Source of the DNA: Campanula takesimana
Lineage: Eukaryota; Streptophyta; Magnoliopsida; Asterales; Campanulaceae
NCBI GenBank assembly: GCA_026119855.1
Contig: JAOWBW010000304.1
Span: 1,178,001 to 1,242,000 of the forward strand
Direction: 5' to 3'
Length of the DNA stretch: 64,000 nucleotides
Shown: in pieces, positions 21,888 through 33,579 of the stretch
How the letters are laid out: each line of letters begins with the position of its first letter
Position numbering within the stretch: the stretch's first letter is position 1
Position numbers and translations under genes: made by a program
Notes under the pieces: model-generated
What the model saw: only the letters and a program-made list of their open reading frames with translations
Databases searched by the model: none
What the model was told of the DNA's origin: nothing

Positions 21888-24800
21888 TAGGCCCAATCAA
21901 CGCGTATCCAATACCCATTGAGCTTAGTTATGATCTCCATCATAATTGCAAACGAGCTTATGTAGGATAATTATCCTTGTTATTATCATGAGGTATTTTG
22001 CATATTTTGACATCTCCCATCTTTGACGATTTCTCGAGTAAGATAGAAATGTCTGAGTATATGTCTAGATAAGATATTAGTCCCTTGACTTGTGTAATAA
22101 CGATTATTGACACAATGAAGATACATTAAATTAATGACACTAGAAACGATTTCTAGTTTACTAATTAGAATCTTAATCTTAACATTTTCTAGTTGCATCT
22201 CATGCCACTAGACACTCAACCCTTTTTAGAATAGTAATTGTCCATTGAGAACTTTTCTAACACCATTATTAAACTTAGACATGTATTTATACTGCAATAT
22301 TTATCTTTGATGGTTTGTAAGAATGCATCTTTGTAATTATTTACAGGATCATTTTATATTCCATCAAAGATCAAGAACGCATCCTTTAGTTCCTTTTAGA
22401 GAACATAAGAGTGTTTCTTAACTAGTGAATCTCACTAGGATCTGATTGGTATCATCTCATCATACTTCCAAGTATATAAGACATACGGTCTTAGTACATT
22501 TACATGGCTTACATGATAGATCCAATTGCCGAAGCATATAGAATCCTAATCATGTACTCTTGCTCATTAGTCTTCCAGTAAGACTAAATCTTGCAAAGAT
22601 TAATGCCATTAGACTTTCACAAGTAACCTCTCCAAGAGTCTTGCATGGTGAACTTTTCACTGTCTTGTCTTTATTAGTACTTTGACTTTAACCAATCAAC
22701 GTTTTAGATTTATCTCCATAAATCAGTTCAAGGATGTAGGCGGCTTCATCCAAGTCTTTCATTTAGAAACTCTTTCAAAATGATTTATATATCAACCATA
22801 TATATATTAGACTATGAATAAAATTACGCTCCCACTAAATTTATTATAATCACAAGTCTCATCCTTGATGCATTTCAAACTCTTTGAATACTACATCAAA
22901 ATGAAATTTCACTCCAAGTAGTTTGCTTCAATCCATCTCATGGATTTCTGCAACTTGCATATTTTATTAGAATTTTATGGATCAATCAAAACTTTTAGGT
23001 TGTATCAAACACATCCTAATGTAAGTTCCTATTAAGGAATACAGTTTTGACATCCATCTGTCATATTACATATTCAAAATATGAAGTCATGACAATAAGA
23101 ATTCTAATAATATTAAGCATGACTATGGGTGATAAAGTTTCATAATAATCAACATTATGAATTAACTTTACTCATTTAGTCGTGCTTTATAAATATGCAC
23201 CTTGCGATCCATGTACGTTTTCTCCAAGAAAACTCATTTTTCTATCCTATGGTTTTTAAGCTTTAGGGTAGAACAATCAAGTTCGAAACTTGATTATGAT
23301 ACATGGATTGCACTTTTAGACTTTATGACTCCAAGTCATTGATCTAAATCCGGAGCGTACTTTGCATCTTGATAGGTAATAGGTCAATCATTCGCAATGA
23401 TATCTTCCTAATTACTTTCTATTACGAGAAATCAATATTTCTTGTTATAGATAGTATTCTATCAGTTATGCAAATTTCTTGTGTATAGTTGAACGAATTT
23501 CCACAACTCCTTGTGAAACTTTATTCAACTTCCATCTTAGGTTCCATGTTATTTTCTGGGTCTCGAACTCTTCGAGATACATTTTACTCCCACTAGTTCT
23601 TTAGAGATAAACAATTTATCTAAAAAGTGCTATTTAGAGTAACAAACGATTTGTGCTCTAAAGGTGTAAAATTAACATCTTTGAGATATCCCATTAAATA
23701 ACATTTATAAGATTTAGGTGTGATTTTGTCCCAGACAACACTTTTCTCAAAAGCATCACATCATAAATCTTTATGAAAGACAAACAAAGTTTTCTTTCAT
23801 TCCATATCTCATATGGCATCAGTCGGACCTCCTTAGATGAAACTCAAGTTAGTGTAAGCGCAGCTGTTTCCAACACATAATCCAGAAGGATAATTAAAGA
23901 TCAGTTTGACTTATTATGAGACGAAAAACTGTAGTTTTAGACAATCTGTAAACTTCTGGAACGGGGTCCGTACGGCTTTAGATTAGGCGTACTCCTGATA
24001 TTCAGCCGTACGGATCCAGTTTCAGTTTTTCTTTTTCTGCAGACTTTCTGCAGAATACTCGTAAAGTCCAGGGCTCAAATATTCGTTACTTTGATCAGAT
24101 CAGAGTACTTAATGCTTTTGCCATGAAATACCAAAAACCTTTCCAAGCATTGTTACTTTAATGAACTTCATACATCAATATGTATTAATTCAAAAGAGTT
24201 CTTCCTTCTACTACCATTAGTAAAAGGTGTCTTCATTAATTTCTAAGATTAACATATATCACATGATTCGAAATCATGTGAATTTAAAACTCCGTCCCAT
24301 AGAATTTTATATATGTATTTCTTATCATTGATATAGACATCTATGCTTTAAGAATGTAGCGCTTACATCCTTAGATTAAGATTTCCTTTATTTACGTTTA
24401 TACTCATTATTTTGTTCTTCCAAGATAAGGATATTAAGTCCCATTATATGATTAGCAATACAATAAGGCAAATCATATTTAATGGAACACTTTCTTATTC
24501 GAAATAAGAAATGTCCATAATCTTCTAATGAAGAAACCAAAATAATATTTCTACTTAAAATAAGAACATAGCACCATTTGTTCAAAACAAATAGGAACTT
24601 ATTAGATAAAGACACTTCGCAAGTTCCTATGACTAATGTTGCAACCATTGCATCATTATTGCCACATAGGTTAATCTTTACCTTCCTTAAGTAGAATTTT
24701 AACATAAATATTTGAAGTGGTAGTCCAACTACCCTTCCTTTTGATCTTTTAATTCAAATTGTAATTTCACCAACGGTCAATCCTATTGCCAAGGTACAAA

Positions 24801-27332
24801 TTACATTCTTTGGATTTTAGGTTTTGCCACAAATATTTCCTTTTAGGCTTGACAACTTTTGTCTTACCTTTATCTTAAATCCTTGTCCATATTAACCTTT
24901 AGAGTTTGAGAATGTTTCCATTTGATATTAAGACATAGCATTTTAAACATCAAATGTCGCTTATGAATTGATATCAAATCCGTTTGTTAGTTCCAAATTA
25001 ACATGATAACCAAGCCAACTAAGGTAATTAATATGTCTCTCCATGTTCGAAACACGAGAACTTATTAATATACCTTTCAGTCATCGCATGAATGTTAGGC
25101 TCTAGTCAAACTCAAACTCTTCTTGCCTTTCTTGCTTGTAGCAACGCTTCCTACGTGATTGCTTATCACATAAGCATTCATATGTTTTAGATACTTCTAA
25201 AGTTCCAAACACATGATAGCAAGTCGTAGGACGATCGACATCTATAGAATCATCCACATGTTTCTAATCAATGTCTTTGTCCACCTTTAAGGCATTAGTT
25301 TTCTCAGAAATAGGATTTATTAAGAATTCATAACTTCCGATCTTGCTTTAGAACAATTCTTAAGCTTATGACTAGGTCATGAAAGTTAATCTTATTCTTC
25401 TTAAAGTGGGGTTTATCGCAGTAATTATACATGATTATAGTTTAAGACATTCTACAAAATATGCAAATAAATATACACATATATTTCATACCATTATCAT
25501 TTAGAGATATATAATGTATTTCATAAATACTCCCACTAAATTATACACCTTCAAATACAACAATTGTATAATATAATTTAAGTAGGCTAAGATCCGTATT
25601 TCACCCAACTTTGAGTCGGCTAGGGCACGACTGCTCAAAATCAAGTTATTTAGGTAGATAACTCTTTATCAATCACATCATATGTGACTCGTAGATCTTT
25701 TATGATAATGTTAGACATCTTATGTCAAACATGTTTTAATCTCATCTGTGCCTTAGGCCCAAAACTGTTTTGATAGCCCAATTAAGTCAAACCATTTTAA
25801 ACGTATAGGAAACTCTGATTCACTCATCTTGCTCATAGATGAATAGAATTAATGCGCCTACGCTAGGGCGTAACCCACATAAAACTACTCATGTACTCAC
25901 AAGTGTTTTAATCATGGATTGGCACAGGACATAAGTTTTTAAGAAGGTTTATTACATAGAGATATGCATCATATATTTAATTATGTCAAACATAATATAA
26001 TATAGTCTTTGCATAACTGATGTTAACTAGTCCAATTAATTAACAGAAGCAAAATCTTGTGATTTAATTATGAAGCAACATAATGGGGACGGAATCTAAA
26101 TTATCTGTAAGTATTTTACAGATTGGATATTTCATTCGCATTCCCAGAAACAAGGCGTGAGCCTGCCATTGGTCCATGCAATGAATTAATCCAAATTTAG
26201 TTTCTTTCTTTTGCAAACAATTTGCACTTTGTATAGGGATAAATTCTGAAACTTTGAGATTACACTAACCTTAAACTCCTTTAAGATTATGATCTCAGTA
26301 ACTATCTGGACTTATGAACTGAAATATGTTTCAGGAAACACGGTTTCCAAAACCTGTCGTCTGAAACAGATCAGAATCAGTAATGCCCAAACCATCCGTA
26401 CGGATGTTTCTGGAAGCATCCAGATTTATCCGTACAGCTCTTTCATACACGTCACATAAACTCTGAACTCTTCAGAATTCTGAAACTGTATCCGCAGAGC
26501 ATCTGGAAATTGAAAGCACAAACCGCACGACCGAAACTAAGCCAAAAGCCATCTACATTTCCGTGCTAAGATCAAGAAACCAAGCAACTTCTCTATACGG
26601 TCGAAACTAAGCCAAAAGGCATCCACATTCCCGTATAGATTAGATACTTGTTTCAAGATCTTTCATTGTCTCTTAATCTCACAGATTACAGCAGTTCTAA
26701 ACTCTTTAGAACTCTGATTTCTGCAATTCCTTTTGAATTCTTCGGCCGAAAACTGTTTCAAGAAACACGGTTTCGGAAACCAGCCGTCTGAAAGCAGTTT
26801 CCAGTTTCCAGATTCAAATTCTGTAAACAACTTACAGAATAATCTGAACACCAGAAAACAAAATCAAATCTGAGAATTTCCAAACTATCCGTACGGATTA
26901 GTTTGGAATCATCCAAACCAGCCGTACGGATCCATTTGTAGGATCCCAGATTTCCAGGTTTTTTCTGAATTTCAGAAATTCGACCAAATCCAATATCATG
27001 TTTATACATAATCAGATTACAGAAACATGAATTTACAGATTACGAATTTAATTAGATCTAATTAATATCATGAATAAACAATTTATTACATACAAAAATT
27101 AGATCCAAATTATCAATACACATAATCCAATTATTTATTGATATCCTAAACATGCAATTATTCATATGGATCAAATCAATACAATAATTACATAACCCCA
27201 TATTAATGCTCATAAATTTTATATCTCATATATAAAACTCAAATCACACATTCATCTTATTATCATGTAGATATTATATAATCGAATTAAACAATTTCAA
27301 CATGATATACTAAAATAATCAACAATGAACAG
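21888..27332 (-). pseudogene. Degenerate copia gag-pol of element H
   Basis: No long frame, but landmark motifs are readable on the minus strand in copia order. A gag zinc-knuckle remnant, YNYCDKPHFKKNK, lies near 25386-25432. A gag-pre-integrase segment lies at 24388-24705. The integrase end, MPYEIWNERK with SFIKIYDVMLLRKVLSGTK, lies near 23715-23830. The RT motif QMDVKTVFLN lies near 23030-23070. Stops and shifts lie between them. The 5' part (25500-27332) is non-coding leader and gag remains with internal repeats and several CCGTACGG palindromes. The RNase H end (21888-22900) is not recognisable by eye. Confidence 0.78.
24388..24705 (-). pseudogene. Gag-pre-integrase fragment of element H
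   Basis: The longest surviving piece of the H polyprotein, 105 codons. The residues KINLCGNNDAMVATLVIGTCEVSLSN and VLNKWCYVLILSRNIILVSSLEDYGHFLFRI fit the copia region between protease and integrase (the YVP.LSRNI.SV-type motif). It is flanked by stops and frame changes on both sides. Confidence 0.75.
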
Positions 27333-27345
27333 GGCTCTGATACCA
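27333..27345 (-). other. Primer-binding site of element H
   Basis: The minus strand reads TGGTATCAGAGCC, one base from the LTR start at 27347: the tRNA-iMet-type site. Confidence 0.87.
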
Positions 27346-27346
27346 C

Positions 27347-28723
27347 TGTTGGGTTTTGATGCATCATGTGCAGCGGAATAAACAGATATAATCAAACACC
27401 CAAAAACCCGGATCCATGCATGTTGATTAAATTAAATACAAGATGAAAGAAACATACCCTTAAAGATCGAATCCATGAACACGGACTTTAAGGTGCTAAA
27501 GGAAACACCCTCTATCGGTATCCACACATCGAACGGACTCAAGAATGCTTCTTGATTTGACTGCTAGATCCTTAGGCTTGAAAAACATGATTGAAGAACC
27601 ATTCTTCAATCTCCCTTTGATTATTATGGTTTGATGATGAGCAAAAATCAAACCCCAATAACCTAAGTATATTATGTGTTTTTCTCTCTCCAAGAAACTC
27701 TTGTTGATTTCCAACATCAATGCCTAAGGCTTAGTTTCCGGCTGAAGAGAACACAGAATATATAATGGGAGAAACCTAATTCCATTAGGTTAAAGGATTC
27801 CTTTCCCAGAAAGAAATCTGACAAAAACTCGTCAGCGGACAAACTATCCGTACGGCTAGTCCAAACTATCCGTACGGCTGGTTTTTCCACTTCCCAGTTT
27901 TTCTCGTTTTTCGTGCCAAGTAAGATACGTTCTGCGTGTGTGACTCAATAGGATTATACTATGTTGGCAACGAGTCCGAAGACCTCGTAAATCATAAGCG
28001 GACTCTAGCAAGCCATTATGACTACCCCATTAGTATAACTTTGAAAGCCCAAAGTTACCTTATAGAACATATCATAATCCCTTTGTCACGCGATATCATA
28101 TTGGACATAAGTCATGGTCCATGTCAACTTATGTTGTCCAATGCTTTCTCGATCCCGAGTAGATTGATATGAGCAAATAACATTGAACGCTTCAATTCAT
28201 TTGGGTACGGCCGTACACTTTTATCAATCTTACTCATCGAGTGGCCAAGCAGATATCTCTCTTGAGAGAGGGACAAATTCCATCTTGACTTATCATTCTT
28301 CCCTACAGGAATCCGATTATGCCAATCGTAGCCTTTATAACCACCCAGTTAGGGGTAGCGTTTGAGTCCGTCAAACATAATGTTCATCATGTGGAAGACT
28401 ATGATAAACTCAGGTCTAAGGATAAATGATATAACTATTATGAGATTTAATTATGACATCTGACCATGACATAAATCTCATAACGGGTCTATCCAGTACT
28501 TGTTTTCCAACATGTACCCACAAGTTTAATCTGCATCCTATGCGCTATAATCATCATATGATTATCCATCAAACTCATGCTAGCCTTTCATAAGTGCTAG
28601 GGACAATGATCATTATAATAAACATGCAAGAGATATAATAATCAGGTTTGTTATCTCTATAATAATGAAGCTATGATATAACGCATAGGCCTTTCTCAAG
28701 GGCCTAGGGCATAATATCCAACA
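27347..28723 (-). repeat. 5' LTR of element H (full length)
   Basis: 1377 bp. The plus-strand ends are TGTTGGGTTTTG and TATCCAACA. CCGTACGG palindromes lie at 27848 and 27870, exactly 22 bp apart. Short ORFs here duplicate those of the other LTR and are not coding. Confidence 0.9.
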
Positions 28724-28728
28724 TTGCC
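28724..28728. repeat. Right copy of the element H target-site duplication, TTGCC
   Basis: Matches 20772-20776. Confidence 0.9.
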
Positions 28729-28866
28729 CTCATCAAGGAAAAACTTTGTACTGCACCAGTTCTTGCACTACCAGATTTTGATAAAATATTTTAAGTGGAG
28801 TGTGATGCTAGTGGTGTTAGGACTGGGGCTGTTCTCTCATAAGAAAAGCATCATGTGGCTTTCTTT
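28729..28866 (+). pseudogene. RT-RNase H continuation of element I
   Basis: Resumes the I polyprotein after H: LIKEKLCTAPVLALPDFDKIF, a stop, VECDASGVRTGAVLS, a stop, EKHHVAFF. These are the RT connection and the start of RNase H (the CDAS motif holds the first catalytic Asp). Two stop codons interrupt it. Element C cuts it at 28867. Confidence 0.85.
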
Positions 28867-31169
28867 TGTCGCGACCCCGACCCCGCGGGCCCGGAGTACG
28901 CGAGCTGGACGTCGACTTGGAACCAAAACACCAAAGACACGAAGATAAAAATTCTCTTTTTATGCCAAAAGGTGATACAAGGTTTTGTAAATTCAAGTTT
29001 AACAACAAAATACAACTAACATAAGCTCCACAAGCTTATACCCCAAAATATAAAATATACAATTCTTAATGACGTCATTGTTTGGTGACACTATCCCAAG
29101 GTTATACATTTAAATAATGCCAACCGAATAACAACCTTCCCCAAAAAGCTATATCCACACTCGACGTCCTGTCTCGTGATCAGCGAGTCTAATCCTTTCC
29201 ACCTGGGGGGGTTAAGGAAAAAAAAAAAGACAAAAGAAAAGGGGGTGAGATAAATCTCAATAAGTTACTAATGCAACTACATGACATGCTAATATGCAAT
29301 AGGCAATAAACAGTATAATAATCCATGTAGCACATAACAGTTTTCAGATAACAGGTAGCAGCGGAAATAAACAATTAACAAAGGATATTAGCCAAGGTTT
29401 CCAAACCGATAGACCCGAATAAAGGATCCCTGCGCAGCTTCAACAATCAACCAATCAACATCTTCATAGTAGCATGAAAGCCGAAGAGAAAACCCCGGTA
29501 CCGGAACAATAATCAAGTAACATGTCACAAAGGACGGGAGATATGCCACAAAGTCATACTCCAAAAAGTTAGCTAGACTACTTCACGATGGAAGCTAGCT
29601 CATCTCGTTCTAAGGCCAATCTGGAAGAGGAAAATATGGGCAAAACAATGGTCAACATTATAATGGACTTGGCTCGTGCCATTATAATCTTTCCCATCGC
29701 CCGACACAACCACAAATAACCAGCTGGAATTTCAAATAAATGCTAAGTAATAAATACTAGCTCGATAAACAACCAAAGATTCCAAAGTAGGGAACCTTAT
29801 CAAGAAGTCACCAAGAAAGTGAAATGAACCAACAACACACAATTAAAGTGTTCCAATAATTTCAACAAAGATAGCATAATTCCCAAATCACATTTGATCA
29901 CAAAGGATCCAGTTAACTCAAGCACTCAACCAAGACTACTCACTCATCTCTAAGAGCTCGAGGATAGCTTTAAAACGATAGCTTATACACCTAAAACGGA
30001 GTCCGGATGAGGAAGTTATGAACTATCGAAGATTGTCTGCGAAGAGTACAAGAGGGTGAAGCTCAGGGCTTGTACAACGGAGGGGGCGCACGCCCGTGCA
30101 AGAAGGGTGCGCGCGCCCTAGAAGATCAGAAGGTTTGTGCAAAAGGGCCAAGGGGAGGGTGCGCGCGCTCGCGAGGAAAGGGTGTGCACGCCCCAAGGCA
30201 TCAGAAGGTTTTGAGTTTGATGAAACAATGAGCGAGCGCACGCCCTCAAGAAAATGGTGCGCGCGCCCTCGATCAACAGAAGGTTTAGTTACAAAGGGGC
30301 ATAAGGGTGCGCACGCCCCCTCCCAAAGGGTGCGCGCGCCCCCTTGCCCGGAGGGGCAATTTCCGGCCAAAATTCTGGGTTTCCTCCATTTTCAACCCAA
30401 AACTCAAATCTCTTTATTTCAAAGTTTCTAACAAGTCTAACCATGAATTCAAACAACTATGAACTGGGAGGGGACCTACATATCAACACTAGACAACCCC
30501 AAACCAAGATTTAACCCAACATTCAACAATCACCATTTTTAACCAACAATCAAAATAAATTCTAAATAAATTCCCAAACTCAACCCAACATCATATATAT
30601 CATTTAAAACACCATTCAAGCATGAAATGAACATTTTAGCATAATAATGGGGGAAAAGCAACTTACTCGGATTTTCTCAAAGATGACGGAATTCAAATAT
30701 TTTTGGTTCTTTGCGATCCTATCGACGATCTAAACACATTTCGTAAAATGAGCACTAAGAAAAGATGAGAGGAAGAGGAAGAAAATGAAGAGAGAAGGGA
30801 GAGAGAAATGTTACCTTTCTTGGCTATGGAGGAGAGAGAGAATGCTGGGAGAGAGGGAGTAGGGTGAGGAAGAGAATGAGGGAGAAGGAAGAGTAGGGAG
30901 GGAGTAGTTAAAATTATTTTTGAAAAGTTACACTTAGGCCCCTTCCTCCACGTACTAACTCAACTACAATACTCCCTACTAACAACTAAGACCCAAACAC
31001 TACACTAGCACAAATGACCCAAATAAAATACTAGGCATAAAATATTATGAAACATAAAATGCACACATAATTACCCAAATAAATAATTCAAATAATTAAT
31101 TAAGCAATTAAATAAATAAATAATCATTTTATTACCAAGAAAATAGAGACGGGTTTTCGGGTCGTGACA
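28867..31169 (-). repeat. 3' LTR of element C
   Basis: 2303 bp. The plus-strand ends are TGTCGCGACCC and GGGTCGTGACA. It shares blocks with the B LTR, including the 10-bp inverted repeat (29657-29666 and 29679-29688). It carries a distinct GC-rich array at 30084-30341 in place of B's two box pairs. Confidence 0.88.
30084..30341. repeat. Array of eight GTGCGCGCGCCC-like boxes in the C LTR
   Basis: Eight near-palindromic GC boxes form four pairs. Centre-to-centre distance within pairs is 22, 23, 22 and 23 bp, and pairs are separated by linkers containing ATCAGAAGGTT or AACAGAAGGTT. The long ORFs on both strands here come from the repeat and are not credible genes. Confidence 0.85.
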
Positions 31170-31185
31170 TTCACTCCCCCTTAAA
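31170..31185 (-). other. Polypurine tract of element C
   Basis: The minus strand reads TTTAAGGGGGAGTGAA immediately before the LTR, the same as in B. Confidence 0.82.
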
Positions 31186-31203
31186 GAAAATTCGACCTGA
31201 ATT

Positions 31204-31653
31204 TTAAAGAGACTTACCCGAACCAAAAAGCCACGGATATTTCCGTTCCATCTCTCCTCGAAGCTCCCACGTTGATTCCTCAACATCATGATTTCTCCAA
31301 AGAACTCTAACGAACGATATGCTCTTATTCCTCAACTCTTGGACTTTAGTATCTAGAATCCGAACAGGTCGCTCCTCATAAGACATGTCGGGCTCGATAT
31401 CCTCGGGTACCCTCGGTAACACGTGAGATGGGTCATGCAAATACTTACGAAGCATAGAAACGTGGGAAACGTTGTGCAAACGATCAAGAGAAGATGGCAA
31501 TGCAAGTCGATACGCCAGAAGTCCCACTTTATCCAAAATCTCAAACGGTCCAATAAATCTCGGAGCCAATTTACCCTTCTTTCCAAACCTACGAATACCC
31601 GCCTTCGGAGATACCTTCAAAAACACAAAATCTCCGGTTTGAAAATTAAGATC
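31204..31653 (-). pseudogene. Integrase C-terminus and chromodomain of element C
   Basis: Final segment of the C polyprotein, after the stop at 31654-31656. It shows the GPF motif KLAPRFIGPFEILDKVG, HNVSHVSMLRKY, and the chromodomain RPVRILDTKVQELRNK with VRVLWRNHDVEESTWEL. It ends at 31204. It closely matches the end of B, including length. Confidence 0.9.
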
Positions 31654-33555
31654 TCACCTTCGGTGGTCCGCATAGCTCTTATGTCGACTCTGGGCTGTCT
31701 TCAATCGATCTCGAATAACTTTAACCTTCTCAACTGAATCCTGAACCAAATCGATACCCCAAATCTTCGCTTCCCCAATCTCATCCCAATAAATAGGCGA
31801 CCTACACTTTCTCCCATACAAAGCCTCGTAAGGTGCCATCTCGATACTAGCCTGATAACTGTTGTTGTAAGAGAATTCCACTAACGGTAGATGTCTATCC
31901 CAAGAATCAGAGAAGTCTATCGAACACGCTCGAAGCATATCCTCTAAAATCTGGATGGCCCTCTCGGATTGACCGTCAGTCTGAGGATGAAAAGGTGTAC
32001 TGAATCGCAAGTCTGTACCCAAAGCCACTTGTAACGCTTTCCAAAATCTGGAAGTAAACCTCGGGTCACGATCTGACACAATGCTAACCGGGACCCCATG
32101 CAATCTCACAATCTCATTTATATAAAGGGTCGCGAGTTTCTCCATCGAGTATCGAATATCCATCGGTAAGAAATGAGCGGTCTTGGTCAGTCTGTCCACA
32201 ATTACCCATACGCTATCATATCCCCTACGGGTACGAGGTAGTCCCGTAACAAAATCCATTGTCACATGTTCCCACTTCCATTCTGGAATCTCTAACGGTT
32301 GGAGTAGTCCCGCGGGTCTCTGATGCTCGGATTTGATTTGTTGACAAGTTAAACACCTCGATACGTACTCAGCTATTTCCCTCTTCATATTGTTCCACCA
32401 AAATTGTTGCCTCAGATCTTGGAACATCTTCGTGCTACCCGGATGAATAGTGTATCTCGATTTGTGACCCTCGTCTAAAACTTTCCTCTTTATTCCATCA
32501 ACATCGGGTACGCACAAACGACCACAGAAAGTCAACACCCCATTCGAACCAATAGTAAAATCCTCGAAATTTTTCTCTTTCATTTTTCCTATTATTTTTA
32601 CCAACTCCAGATCTTCTTTCTGAGCATCCTTTATCCTTTGAATTAGGGTTGGAGATACCCTAATATTCGCAAAAATCGCCCCACGTCTCGATTCGCGAGG
32701 ACACCAATCTCGAACATCCTCAAGCATTTTCCATTCCCGAACCATCATCGAAGCCACATAAGATTTTCTACTAATCGCATCGGCTACTACATTCGCTTTC
32801 CCGGGATGATAGGATATCTTACAATCATAATCTTTCAAAAGTTCCATCCATCGACGCTGTCGGTTATTAAGCTCCTTCTGAGAGAAAAGGTACTGCAAAC
32901 TCTTATGATCCGTGAAAATTTCAAACTTCGCCCCGTAAAGGTAGTGTTTCCACTTCTGAAGAGCAAATACGATAGCCGCCAATTCCATATCGTGCGTCGG
33001 GTAATTCTGCTCACTCGGGCTCAACTTCCTCGAAGCATACGCGATAACCTTCCCATTCTGCATCAAGACACAACCCAAACCTTCTTTCGAAGCGTCACTG
33101 TAAATTACTAAGTCATCATTCCCATTCGGTAACGCAAGAATTGGTGCGGTGGTCAATCTCTTCTTCAACTCCTCAAAACTGATGTTACATTTTTCAGTCC
33201 ACACAAACGGAACATTCTTTCGGGTCAACTGAGTCATCGGTGTAGCAATCCGCGAAAATCCTTCTATAAACCTCCGGTAATACCCAGCTAACCCCAGAAA
33301 ACTTCTAATCTCAGTCACGGTTTCCGGTCGCTTCCAATCCACAATGGCCTCTATTTTCGAAGGGTCCACGGAAATCCCATCTTTAGAAATGACATGCCCC
33401 AGAAATGAGACTTTCTCAAGCCAAAATTCGCACTTACTAAACTTCGCAAATAGTTGCTCCTTCGTAAGGATGGATAAAACTGTTCTCAAATGTTGCTCAT
33501 GCTCCTCTCGAGATTTTGAATAGACAAGGATATCATCGATGAAAACCACTACGAA
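31654..33555 (-). pseudogene. RT catalytic end, RNase H and integrase of element C
   Basis: Open from the stop at 33556-33558 to TGA at 31654. It shows the RT catalytic [33 protein letters not shown], RNase [12 protein letters not shown] and [12 protein letters not shown], and the integrase zinc region (HPGSTKMF... CLTCQQ). The catalytic triad is seen as [23 protein letters not shown] and [11 protein letters not shown]. All catalytic residues are present. The terminating TGA fits a change in an arginine CGA codon. Confidence 0.92.
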
Positions 33556-33579
33556 CTAGTCAAGGTAAGGATGGAAAAT

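Larger units (their letters stand above)
20777..28723 (-). mobile_element. Element H: decayed Ty1/copia retrotransposon
   Basis: Complete minus-strand element of 7947 bp. It has LTRs at both ends (the left one with a 280-bp deletion), a tRNA-iMet-type PBS, a purine-rich tract beside the left LTR, a 5-bp duplication TTGCC and copia gene order (gag, protease, integrase, then RT). The LTRs differ by a few per cent by eye, yet pol is full of stops. The copia sublineage was not determined. Confidence 0.87.
17634..28866 (+). mobile_element. Element I: Reina-like chromovirus, 5' half, split by H
   Basis: Short LTR (about 450 bp), tRNA-iMet-like PBS, gag, protease and RT on the plus strand. It is interrupted by copia element H (20777-28723) and cut on the right by element C at 28867. 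Short LTRs and the RT sequence type suggest the Reina lineage. The frame carries many stops and indels. Integrase and the 3' LTR should lie beyond the right edge. Confidence 0.8.

Noticed and set aside
30023..30431. Overlapping ORFs of 111-115 codons on both strands
   Set aside because: They are produced by the GC-rich box array, which has few stop codons in any frame.
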